Shown: positions 1 to 5,536 of the stretch, in pieces
Layout: every line of letters begins with the position of its first letter
Numbering within the stretch: the stretch's first letter is position 1
NCBI GenBank assembly: GCA_018882485.1
Contig: VERU01000145.1
Coordinates: 1 to 6,654, forward strand
Length of the DNA: 6,654 nucleotides
Direction of reading: 5' to 3'
DNA from: Rhodoferax sp.
GTDB taxonomy: Bacteria > Pseudomonadota > Gammaproteobacteria > Burkholderiales > Burkholderiaceae_C
Notes under the pieces: generated by a model
The model's input: the letters and a program-made list of their open reading frames with translations, nothing else
The model's database searches: none
Told to the model about the DNA's origin: nothing
Made by a program: the position numbers and the translations under genes

Positions 1-161
1 ACGTTTTGTGTCTGTGGAACCGGGAAACTTGTCCACGGCGGCGGGCGTCGCTTGCGACGAACGACCGACGCGGTGGGCAAGTTCGATCCAACTACACCAC
101 AAGCGAGGCGACAACAGCAACCACCGGCGAACAGTCTGCGCCACAGCGGCGCGTCTCTGCC
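1..161. other. Non-coding stretch downstream of the integrase
   Basis: No convincing gene is seen here. The short open frames on the plus strand continue antisense into the integrase and have no recognisable product. Two inverted repeats are visible: GTGGA at 14-18 with TCCAC at 32-36, and CGTCG at 46-50 with CGACG at 55-59 around a 4-base loop. The second lies about 100 bases past the integrase stop. Neither is followed by a T-tract on the minus strand, so neither can be called a terminator. A tRNA-like GTTCGATCC at 81-89 does not fold into a T-arm. Confidence 0.5.
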
Positions 162-1367
162 TCATGGCTTGGGCTTCAGCAGGCTCATCGCTGTTCCTGC
201 CTTGCGGCCGTCGATGTAGTCCGCCCACCACTGCATCAATCTCACGCGTTCCTCCAGGTAAAGAGACCGGTGGTAAGCAGCCCGGACGCGGTTACCCTCG
301 ATGTGGGCAAGCTGGCGCTCGATCACGTCGGGGTCCCATCCACACTCGTTGGCTACTGTCGAAAACAGGGCCCGGAACCCGTGCGCCGTGGCGCTGCCTT
401 TGTAGCCCAGGCGGGCCAGGGCCGAATTGAAGGTGTTCTCGCTCAGTGACTTGACGGGATAGAACGGGCTGGGAAAGACGAGCAAGCGGTCCCCGCTCAA
501 TGCCCGCATGCTTTGCACCACGTCGACGGCCTGACGCGACAACGGGACCCTGTGCTCCATCTTCATCTTCATGCGCTCGGCAGGGATGGTCCATAGGGCG
601 GCGTCGAGGTTGAACTCCGACCACATGGCGCCACGTACTTCCCCGGGGCGCGTGGCAGTGAGCATCAGCAGACGCAACGCCCGCACCGTGTGCGTATCGC
701 CTTGGTAGCCCTCCAGCTTGGCCAGGAATTCCGGCAACTCAGCGTCCGACATGGCGGGCCTGTGGGTCACGTCGCGGGGCCGCAGGATTTCTGAGGGCAC
801 CAGATCGACCATGGGATTGGCGTCGATGACCTCGTGCGTCACCGCCCACCGATAGATGGACTTGACACGCTGCAGCACCCGGCCGGCCTGGTCACTGGCA
901 CCCGCCTCCTCGATCCGCTTCACCGCCGCCATGATTTCACCGGGTTTGACCGATGCCACCGGACGACTGCCCAGCTGCTTGAAGATGTAGGTTTCCAGCG
1001 AGGCCGTGATGCGGTACAGGGTGATCGGCTCCCACCGGCCTGACTGGTGCGATAGCCAGGCGCGGGCCACAGCTTCAAGCGTGTTGGCGGCGTCGTGCGC
1101 AGCCTTGGCCTTCTCCGACTTGCGCAGCGCTCCCGGATCGACGCCCGCTCGCATCACCTTGCGGGCTTCGACGGCATGGTCGCGCGCCTCCGCCAATGTC
1201 ACTGCCGGATAGACACCGAAGGCCAAGCGCTTCTCCTTGCCGCCGAAGCGGTACTTCATGCGCCAATACTTGCCACCAGCTCGGGTAAGTTCGAGGTACA
1301 GACCTGCGCCATCGAAGTACTTGCCTGGGGTACTCAGAGTGCGCAGCTTTGCATTGGTCAGTTTCAT
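162..1367 (-). CDS. P4-type tyrosine site-specific integrase (DUF4102 family)
   Basis: This is a 401-residue tyrosine recombinase of the kind that integrates and excises genomic islands and P4-like prophages. Seen in the sequence: an N-terminal DUF4102 arm-binding region at about residues 1-85 (MKLTNAKLRTL start, YFDGAGLYLEL, LAFGVYPAVTLAEAR), a core-binding region at about 95-180, and a catalytic domain from about 200. The catalytic set appears complete: Arg240 in TATRPGEVRGAMW, a Lys near 267-269, His329 and Arg332 in HGFRALFST, His355 in QLAH, and Tyr365 in AAYHRSLYLEER as the likely nucleophile. The start at 1367 is preferred because GGAAG lies 6 bases upstream and the family consensus begins there. 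An in-frame ATG at 1436 would add 23 residues encoded across the direct repeats. The gene looks less GC-rich than its neighbours, which fits horizontal transfer. No excisionase or cargo gene is visible, and the rest of any element would lie left of this window. Family assignment is firm; activity and target are unknown. Confidence 0.95.
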   Translation of the reverse strand: MKLTNAKLRTLSTPGKYFDGAGLYLELTRAGGKYWRMKYRFGGKEKRLAFGVYPAVTLAEARDHAVEARKVMRAGVDPGALRKSEKAKAAHDAANTLEAVARAWLSHQSGRWEPITLYRITASLETYIFKQLGSRPVASVKPGEIMAAVKRIEEAGASDQAGRVLQRVKSIYRWAVTHEVIDANPMVDLVPSEILRPRDVTHRPAMSDAELPEFLAKLEGYQGDTHTVRALRLLMLTATRPGEVRGAMWSEFNLDAALWTIPAERMKMKMEHRVPLSRQAVDVVQSMRALSGDRLLVFPSPFYPVKSLSENTFNSALARLGYKGSATAHGFRALFSTVANECGWDPDVIERQLAHIEGNRVRAAYHRSLYLEERVRLMQWWADYIDGRKAGTAMSLLKPKP

Positions 1368-1385
1368 GGGGCGCTTCCGTGCCCT

Positions 1386-1408
1386 GGGGGCACATTCGGG
1401 GGCATATT
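1386..1408 (-). repeat. Tandem 11-bp direct repeats upstream of the integrase
   Basis: GGGGGCACATT (1386-1396) and GGGGGCATATT (1398-1408) on the plus strand differ at one base and are set 12 bases apart. Read in the integrase direction they are AATATGCCCCC and AATGTGCCCCC, lying 19 to 41 bases before the chosen ATG. Short direct repeats here are what is expected of arm-type integrase-binding sites or of an autorepression operator over the integrase promoter. The repeats are seen directly; the role is inferred. Confidence 0.6.
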
Positions 1409-1451
1409 CTGCCCATCCCACGACTTCAGCTAGCATTCATGCGGGTTTGCA

Positions 1452-1470
1452 ACAGGGGTTTGGTTCCTGT
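1452..1470. other. Inverted repeat between integrase and TRIC gene; candidate recombination core
   Basis: ACAGG at 1452-1456 is the reverse complement of CCTGT at 1466-1470, and a G-T pair at 1457/1465 leaves a 7-base centre. Short inverted arms around a 7-9 base centre resemble the core of a tyrosine-recombinase crossover site. The position, upstream of a P4-type integrase that reads away from it, is where an attachment site is usually found. There is no second copy in the window and the arms are short, so chance is a real alternative. Confidence 0.25.
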
Positions 1471-1530
1471 CGGCGGGACCATGCCGCGCCCGCACCGGCC
1501 GGCCGCTCCACCCAGCCAGTCCCACCCCAC

Positions 1531-2169
1531 ATGCCAACCGTTCCAACCTGGGGTGAGACCGCGCGGCTGCTGGTGGAACTGGCAGCCACCGCCGCCTTCG
1601 CGTTGTCGGGCGTGCTGGAGGCGGCCCGCAAGCGGCTCGATGCCGTCGGGGTCTGTGTGGTCGGGTTCCTGGCCGCCTTTGGCGGGGGCACGCTGCGCGA
1701 TCTGCTGCTGGACCAGCGACCGTTTTTCTGGGTGCGCCATGTCGACGTGCTGTGGGGCGTGCTGGCCCTGTGCCTGCTGGCCATGCTGTTTCTCCGTCGA
1801 CCGCATTTCGACGTGACCGAGCGCGCCATCCAGTGGCCCGATGCGCTGGGGCTGGGCTTGTTCGCGGCCACCGGAGTCCACCAGGCCCTGCTGCTGCAGA
1901 TGCCCTCCGTGGTGGCCGTGCTGATGGGCGTGATCACCGGCGTGTTCGGTGGCGTGCTGCGCGACATCGTGTGCAACGAAATCCCCAGCGCCTTCAAGGA
2001 CCACCGGCCCTACACGGTCTGTGCCTTCATCGGGGGCTGGGTCTACGTGGTCATGTGGCACCTGAACGCACCCGGCTGGCTGGCCCTGGTGGCCTGCGTC
2101 TGCGTCACCGCCGGGCTGCGTGCCCTGGCGGTCTGGCGCAACCTCACCCTGCCCGCCTGGCGCATCTGA
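1531..2169 (+). CDS. TRIC / UPF0126 family trimeric intracellular cation channel protein
   Basis: This 212-residue integral membrane protein belongs to the prokaryotic TRIC family (old name UPF0126, like E. coli YadS and YicG), whose studied members form trimeric monovalent-cation channels in the inner membrane. It shows the internal duplication typical of the family. Repeat one has FALSG (23-27) and GGGTLRDLLL (51-60); repeat two has FAATG (111-115) and GGVLRDIVCNEIP (140-151). The glycine-rich GG-x-LRD motifs kink helices in the pore. Hydrophobic segments fit seven helices, and the length is normal for the family. The only Met near the start of the conserved region is at 1531. No Shine-Dalgarno sequence is seen before it, and the frame stays open far upstream without homologous content. 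It is divergent from the integrase and is followed 82 bases later by the methyltransferase. The physiological ion and role in this host cannot be read from the sequence. Confidence 0.92.
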   Translation: MPTVPTWGETARLLVELAATAAFALSGVLEAARKRLDAVGVCVVGFLAAFGGGTLRDLLLDQRPFFWVRHVDVLWGVLALCLLAMLFLRRPHFDVTERAIQWPDALGLGLFAATGVHQALLLQMPSVVAVLMGVITGVFGGVLRDIVCNEIPSAFKDHRPYTVCAFIGGWVYVVMWHLNAPGWLALVACVCVTAGLRALAVWRNLTLPAWRI

Positions 2170-2251
2170 GGCCGACTCTGGACGACCGCAGCATCCGATC
2201 GGCCGGTCGCCTCAGCCGCCGACGTCCGAACCCCCAACGCGAGGAGCCGCC

Positions 2252-2920
2252 ATGAACCCCGCCGCCGTCATCCCCCCGGCCCTGGATCCCCAGGCCGCCC
2301 GCCTGCTGCAACGGGCCTACGCGCTGGACGGACCCGCCGCCTCGCGGGAGCTCTACCGCGACTGGGCTCAAAGCTACGACCACACCATGCTGCAGGGGCT
2401 GGCGTACCAGTCGCCGCAGCTGGTGGCCGACCTGCTGGCAGCCCACCTGCCCGACCGCGCCACCCCGGTATTGGACATCGGCTGCGGCACCGGCCTCGCC
2501 GGGCGGCGTCTGGCCGCGCGCGGCTTTGCCTGCATCGACGGCCTGGACATCTCCCCGGAGATGATGGCGGTGGCACAGCGCGAGGGCGGCTACCGCAACT
2601 TCATCACCGCCGACCTGAGCCGGCCCCTGCCCCTGGGCGATGCCAGCTACGGCGGCGCCAGCTGCAGCGGCACCTTCACCCACGGCCATGTGGATGCCGG
2701 CTGCCTGGACGAGTTGTTTCGGGTGCTGCGGCCGGGGGCGCCGTTTGCCTTCACCGTCAAGCGGGAGGTCTATGCCAGCCTGGGTTTCGAGGCCTGGCTG
2801 GAGCGGGCCGTGGCGCAGGGCCGGATCGCCCGGGTCGCCTGGCGGCTGGACCGCCACTACCGGAACTCGCGCGCACCCGACGGGGTGTTCTGTGTGTACC
2901 GGCGGATCGAGGGCGGGTAG
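2252..2920 (+). CDS. Class I SAM-dependent methyltransferase (METTL27-like)
   Basis: This is a 222-residue soluble methyltransferase with a Rossmann-like SAM-binding fold. Motif I, VLDIGCGTG, is at 73-81. GLDIS at 97-101 supplies the acidic residue expected to bind the ribose of SAM, and a motif near 119-122 (TADL) fits adenine binding. FRVLRPGAPFAFTVK at 156-170 is the usual late strand. The N-terminal YRDWAQSYDHTML (35-47) and the C-terminal YRNSRAPDGVFCVYRR resemble the Williams-Beuren region 27 / METTL27 group; the substrate of these bacterial proteins is not known to me. The start is well supported by GAGGAG at 2241-2246, five bases before the ATG, and an earlier in-frame ATG at 2120 would overlap the TRIC gene. 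It lies 82 bases downstream of that gene on the same strand and could be co-transcribed. The catalytic class is clear; the product is not. Confidence 0.9.
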   Translation: MNPAAVIPPALDPQAARLLQRAYALDGPAASRELYRDWAQSYDHTMLQGLAYQSPQLVADLLAAHLPDRATPVLDIGCGTGLAGRRLAARGFACIDGLDISPEMMAVAQREGGYRNFITADLSRPLPLGDASYGGASCSGTFTHGHVDAGCLDELFRVLRPGAPFAFTVKREVYASLGFEAWLERAVAQGRIARVAWRLDRHYRNSRAPDGVFCVYRRIEGG

Positions 2921-2946
2921 CTGCAAGCGGCGGAGCCACTGCCAGG

Positions 2947-2996
2947 ACCTGCGTGGAACTGCGTGGACCTGCGTGAGTCTGCCCGGGCCTGCGTGG
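2947..2996. repeat. Five tandem 10-bp repeats in a convergent intergenic gap
   Basis: Five units sit in exact 10-base register: ACCTGCGTGG, AACTGCGTGG, ACCTGCGTGA, GTCTGCCCGG and GCCTGCGTGG, consensus RCCTGCGTGG. The fourth unit is the most diverged. They fill most of the 90-base gap between the methyltransferase stop (2920) and the soxZ stop (3011). Such arrays arise by slipped-strand replication and may vary in copy number. Ten bases is close to one helical turn, so repeated protein binding on one face is possible, but nothing here shows it. Confidence 0.8.
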
Positions 2997-3002
2997 GCAG
3001 GC
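2987..3002. terminator. Short perfect hairpin between convergent genes; possible terminator
   Basis: GCCTGC (2987-2992) and GCAGGC (2997-3002) form a perfect 6-bp stem with the 4-base loop GTGG, ending 8 bases from the soxZ stop and about 66 bases beyond the methyltransferase stop. An alternative longer fold pairs 2977-2984 with 2995-3002, with one G-T pair. No T-run follows on either strand, so an intrinsic terminator is not established. The position between converging genes is the main argument. Confidence 0.3.
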
Positions 3003-3010
3003 TGCGGCCG

Positions 3011-3331
3011 TCAGACCGCCGCAGCCACCAGCGCTTCGTCGCTGCGGCTCTCGCCCCGGTTGTCGCGCCAGCTGATGCCGATGCGGTCCCCCGCGCGGGC
3101 ACCACGAACGGTGAACTGGAGGTAGGGATCCTTGGCCACCGAGGGCCCCCATTGCGCGCTCAGCACCGTGCGCCCGTTGTGGGTGACGGTGACTTCGGTG
3201 ATGTGCCAGGCGGGCACCGTGCGACCGGCGGCGTCCTTGCGCTGACCGGACTCCATCTCGTGCGCCATCAGCACGCGCACCAGCGCATTGGCGCCGAGTG
3301 CCTGGGCACGGATGCGGCTGGCTTCGGGCAT
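3011..3331 (-). CDS. soxZ: Thiosulfate oxidation carrier complex subunit SoxZ
   Basis: This is a 106-residue SoxZ, the partner that forms the SoxYZ heterodimer carrying sulfur intermediates in the periplasm. Family marks are plain: VLMAHEMESGQRKDAAGR (20-37), VPAWHITEVTVTHNG (39-53), WGPSVAKDPYLQFTV (61-75) and a closing GDRIGISWRDNRGE (81-94), giving a small immunoglobulin-like beta fold of normal length. There is no signal peptide, as expected, because SoxZ is thought to be exported bound to the Tat-dependent SoxY. It is last in the operon, 20 bases after the soxY stop. AGGA lies about 10 bases before the ATG, a somewhat long spacing. The gene downstream is convergent, so the operon ends here with no soxA or soxX following. 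Identity is firm. Confidence 0.95.
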   Translation of the reverse strand: MPEASRIRAQALGANALVRVLMAHEMESGQRKDAAGRTVPAWHITEVTVTHNGRTVLSAQWGPSVAKDPYLQFTVRGARAGDRIGISWRDNRGESRSDEALVAAAV

Positions 3332-3351
3332 GGCGGGATCGTCCTGCCGGG

Positions 3352-3843
3352 TCAGCCGCAGCCGCCCAGGGTGACGCGCACCTCGCGGCGCGCAAACAGG
3401 CAGCGCCCGTCGGCCAGCACGGCCACGGCGTACACATCGGTCGACTGGGCGAGTTTGACCCGCATCGAAAAACTGTTCTCCACGCTGTCGCTCATCTGAA
3501 AGGCGGCTGCCAGCACCGCAGGATTCTTGTCCACCAGCAGCAGCATCTGGCGCACGCCGGGCAATGTGGTGGCCAGGCCCAGCAGCACGGAGGCACCGTT
3601 TTCGGCGATATCCGGAGCGGTCAGGCTGACCTCGCGGGCCGCTTGCGGCATGGGAAGCCCCAGCGCCCGGTAGGCCGGTGCGAGGCTATGGGCGTCGAAG
3701 GCCGCCGCGTTGTAGGCCAAGGCCGCTGGCCCCAGCCCCAGGCCGGCCAGCAGCAGGGCCACGGCGCTGCCCTGGCGCAGGGCCTGCCGGCGCGAGAGCA
3801 CCGGGCTGCCCGAGCGACGGCGAGGGCGGGCAGGACGGCTCAT
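3352..3843 (-). CDS. soxY: Thiosulfate oxidation carrier protein SoxY
   Basis: This is a 163-residue SoxY, the sulfur-carrying half of SoxYZ. The protein ends in VTLGGCG, with Cys162 as the swinging-arm cysteine that in characterised Sox systems holds the growing sulfane or sulfonate adduct; here the chain stops one glycine after the cysteine. A twin-arginine signal is visible as LSRRQALRQG (16-25), followed by a hydrophobic run (27-43) and a probable cleavage site near ALA-YN. The middle carries the expected DKNPAVLAAAFQ (105-116) and SMRVKLAQSTDVYAV (126-140) strands. The start codon overlaps the stop of the flavoprotein gene (ATGA, 3840-3843) and no good ribosome site precedes it, so translation is probably coupled. 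A second cysteine, Cys148, lies in ADGRCLF; its role is unclear. Identity is firm. Confidence 0.96.
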   Translation of the reverse strand: MSRPARPRRRSGSPVLSRRQALRQGSAVALLLAGLGLGPAALAYNAAAFDAHSLAPAYRALGLPMPQAAREVSLTAPDIAENGASVLLGLATTLPGVRQMLLLVDKNPAVLAAAFQMSDSVENSFSMRVKLAQSTDVYAVAVLADGRCLFARREVRVTLGGCG

Positions 3844-5120
3844 GCCAGGGTGTCGGCCCAGATATTGCGGGCCCAGCCATGGGCGTAGCTGCCCTCCAGG
3901 GTGCTGGCTGCGGGCGACAACCCGCCCGAACCGGGTACGGTCACCATGGTCTGCTTCTCGGCGTCAAAGCGGTGCACGCTGGCCACATGCACCGCCTCCT
4001 GGTCGCTCACAAAGCTGTAGCAGGTGTTGTTGTAGACCGGTGCGGGATTGGGCGCCTGCCCGGCCAGCAGCGCCAGCACCGCGGCGGCCGCCGTCTTGCC
4101 GTGCTGATTGGCCATGTGGCCGGACTTGGGCATGGCCGGCGCGGCCAGCGTGGCGTCGCCGATCACATGAATGTTGGGCGCGACACGGGACTCGAAGCTC
4201 AGAAAATCCACCTCGCACCAGCGCTTGTTGGCCGTGGCCAGGCCCGACTGCACCGCCAGCTGGCCGGCCCGCATCGGCGGGATCACGTTGAGCACATCGG
4301 CCCGCAGGTCGTCATTGAATTCGAACTTGAGCGTACGCCCGGCCACATCCACATCGGTGAGGTTGTGGCGCGGCCGGTACTCGACGATGCCGGCGTAGCG
4401 GTCGGCCCAGGCCTTCTTGAACAGCGGACCCTTGGACGTCACATCGTCGTTGGCGTCCAGGATCAGCACCTTGGAGCGGGGCTTGGCCAGGCTGAAGTAA
4501 TGCGCCACCTGACAGGCCCGCTCGTACGGGCCCGGCGGGCAGCGGTAAGGCGCCAGGGGGATGGCCAGCGCGTACACGCCGCCGTCGGGCATGGCCTCGA
4601 GCTGGCGGCGCAGGGTGGCGGTCTGTGGCCCGGCCTTCCAGGCGTGCGGCACCTGCTCCTGTGCACCCGGGCGGGCCAGCCCCGGCAGGCCATCGAGCAT
4701 GAAATCGATGCCCGGCGACAGGATCAGGCGGTCGTAGGGCAATTCGCCGCCGCCCGCCAGCCGCACGCGCCGCTGCTGCGCGTCGATGCCGGTGGCGCTG
4801 TCGCGCACGATGCGCACCCCGTGGCGCCGCGCCAGCGTGTCGTAGGGCAGGGTGATGTCGGCCAGGCTGCGGCTGCCGCCGATCACCAGGTTGGACATCG
4901 GGCAGGAGACGAAGGCCGCGTTGGGCTCCACCAGCGTGACCTCGATCGCACCGTCCGACCACAGGCGCAGGTACTTGGCCGCGGTGGCGCCGCCGAAACC
5001 GCCGCCCACCACCACCACCCTGGCCGACCGCGCCGTGGCGGTGGCACAGCCGGTCAGGCCAGCCAGGGCCCCCACGCCGGCGGCAGCAGCCCAGGCGTTC
5101 AGCAGGTCGCGGCGCTTCAT
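3840..5120 (-). CDS. fccB: Flavocytochrome c sulfide dehydrogenase flavoprotein subunit (FccB/SoxF-like)
   Basis: This 426-residue periplasmic FAD protein should oxidise sulfide to sulfane sulfur and pass electrons to a cytochrome c subunit. The FAD-binding Rossmann motif VVVVGGGFGG is at 35-44. Cys73 in AFVSCPMSN matches the cysteine that covalently holds FAD in the Allochromatium enzyme. Cys194 in YRCPPGPYE and Cys367 in NNTCYSF match its redox disulfide pair, so the active site looks complete. GDAT at 321-324 is the second FAD motif, and the C-terminal FCSD domain follows at about 355-426. The N-terminus MKRRDLL starts a Tat-like signal, and LTGC at 22-25 looks like a lipobox, so it may be a membrane-anchored lipoprotein. 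AGGGG lies 5 bases before the ATG, which overlaps the cytochrome stop (ATGA). A longer upstream reading of the frame runs into the cytochrome and permease genes and is not used. SoxF is the alternative name for this protein in sox clusters. Confidence 0.94.
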   Translation of the reverse strand: MKRRDLLNAWAAAAGVGALAGLTGCATATARSARVVVVGGGFGGATAAKYLRLWSDGAIEVTLVEPNAAFVSCPMSNLVIGGSRSLADITLPYDTLARRHGVRIVRDSATGIDAQQRRVRLAGGGELPYDRLILSPGIDFMLDGLPGLARPGAQEQVPHAWKAGPQTATLRRQLEAMPDGGVYALAIPLAPYRCPPGPYERACQVAHYFSLAKPRSKVLILDANDDVTSKGPLFKKAWADRYAGIVEYRPRHNLTDVDVAGRTLKFEFNDDLRADVLNVIPPMRAGQLAVQSGLATANKRWCEVDFLSFESRVAPNIHVIGDATLAAPAMPKSGHMANQHGKTAAAAVLALLAGQAPNPAPVYNNTCYSFVSDQEAVHVASVHRFDAEKQTMVTVPGSGGLSPAASTLEGSYAHGWARNIWADTLA

Positions 5121-5443
5121 GGTTGCCCCTGCAGTTTGAGAGCCGAGAACCAGGCGGCCAGTTGCGCGATCTGTTCGTCGGTGTAGCCCTTGGCAATCTG
5201 GTGCATCAGGGTCGCCGGCAACGCGCCCGACTTGTAGGCGGCCATCTTGCCCTGCAGGGCCTCGCGCGGCTGCCCCGCCAGCGAGGGCATGCCCGTCTGC
5301 GCACTGCCCTGGGTACCGTGGCAGGCTGCACAGCTGGCGGCCAGGCTGCGCACCTGGGCGGTGTCGGCCGCATGGGCCATCTGGGTCACCTGGGCCGCCA
5401 GGCAGGTCCATGCCAGCGCCAGCCCCGTGAGGGTGTTTTTCAT
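5117..5443 (-). CDS. Monoheme c-type cytochrome, probable FCSD heme subunit (SoxE/FccA-like)
   Basis: This 108-residue precursor has a Sec signal peptide (1-25, likely cut after AHA before AD) and a class I cytochrome c domain. The heme-binding CAACH is at 38-42 and Met80 in ATLMHQIAKGY is the probable sixth iron ligand. MPSLAGQPREALQGKMAAYKSG and the closing DEQIAQLAAWFSAL helix are typical of cytochrome c553-like domains. It has only one heme motif, unlike the diheme FccA of Allochromatium. It is first in the operon and overlaps the flavoprotein gene by four bases, so it is the natural electron acceptor of that enzyme. GGAG sits six bases before the ATG and supports this start. Being an FCSD subunit is inferred from position; the cytochrome class is certain. 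Confidence 0.92.
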   Translation of the reverse strand: MKNTLTGLALAWTCLAAQVTQMAHAADTAQVRSLAASCAACHGTQGSAQTGMPSLAGQPREALQGKMAAYKSGALPATLMHQIAKGYTDEQIAQLAAWFSALKLQGQP

Positions 5444-5456
5444 GGGTCACTCCGTT

Positions 5457-5472
5457 GCGCACAGGCATGCGC
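5457..5472. promoter_or_regulatory. Inverted repeat in the leader of the sulfur operon; possible operator
   Basis: GCGCA (5457-5461) and TGCGC (5468-5472) are inverted around a 6-base spacer, 14 to 29 bases before the cytochrome ATG and just downstream of the AT-rich promoter-like patch. That is a plausible place for a repressor site or a leader hairpin. The arms are short and GC-rich, so chance occurrence is likely in this genome, and no known regulator motif is recognised. Confidence 0.2.
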
Positions 5473-5480
5473 CAGCCATC

Positions 5481-5486
5481 AATATA
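5481..5486 (-). promoter_or_regulatory. Possible -10 element for the cytochrome-fccB-soxYZ operon
   Basis: TATATT on the minus strand is a rare AT-rich patch in this GC-rich sequence and lies 38 bases before the cytochrome start, which would give a leader of about 30 bases. No sequence near TTGACA is found at 16-18 bases upstream, so the promoter would be weak, activator-dependent, or read by another sigma factor. The call rests on composition and position. Confidence 0.3.
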
Positions 5487-5502
5487 CCGGCAAGGCATCA
5501 GC

Positions 5503-5526
5503 CCCGCTGCGCCAGGGGGCAGCGGG
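5503..5526 (-). terminator. GC-rich hairpin after the ABC permease gene
   Basis: CCCGCTGC (5503-5510) pairs perfectly with GCAGCGGG (5519-5526) in an 8-bp stem with an 8-base loop. It begins 10 bases past the permease stop in the direction of transcription. No U-tract follows, so it may be a weak or factor-assisted terminator or an RNA-stabilising structure that separates the permease from the sulfur operon. Confidence 0.4.
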
Positions 5527-5536
5527 TTGCGGGCGC

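Noticed and set aside
81..99. tRNA-like T-loop GTTCGATCC followed by ACTACACCA on the plus strand.
   Set aside because: The five bases on each side of the loop do not pair, and no matching 5' acceptor strand is found about 60-70 bases upstream. It is at most a chance match.
1368..1436. Longer integrase start at 1436 adding 23 residues.
   Set aside because: The start at 1367 has a good ribosome site and matches the family N-terminus. The extra segment is encoded by the direct repeats and looks regulatory.
1452..1480. Possible tRNA 3' half (CAGGG stem and GGCGGGACCA end) as an integration target.
   Set aside because: The 7-base loop does not fit the T-loop consensus and no acceptor partner or anticodon arm is visible upstream.
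1237..1530. N-terminal extension of the TRIC frame overlapping the integrase.
   Set aside because: The extension is antisense to the integrase, low in hydrophobic content and unlike any TRIC N-terminus.
2183..2209. Hairpin CGACCG/CGGTCG between the TRIC and methyltransferase genes.
   Set aside because: A 6-bp stem with a 15-base loop and no T-tract is unremarkable at this GC content.
3678..5186. Long plus-strand open frame of about 500 codons.
   Set aside because: It is a shadow opposite fccB and soxY, rich in His, Gln and Gly as expected from antisense GC-rich codons, with no recognisable domain.
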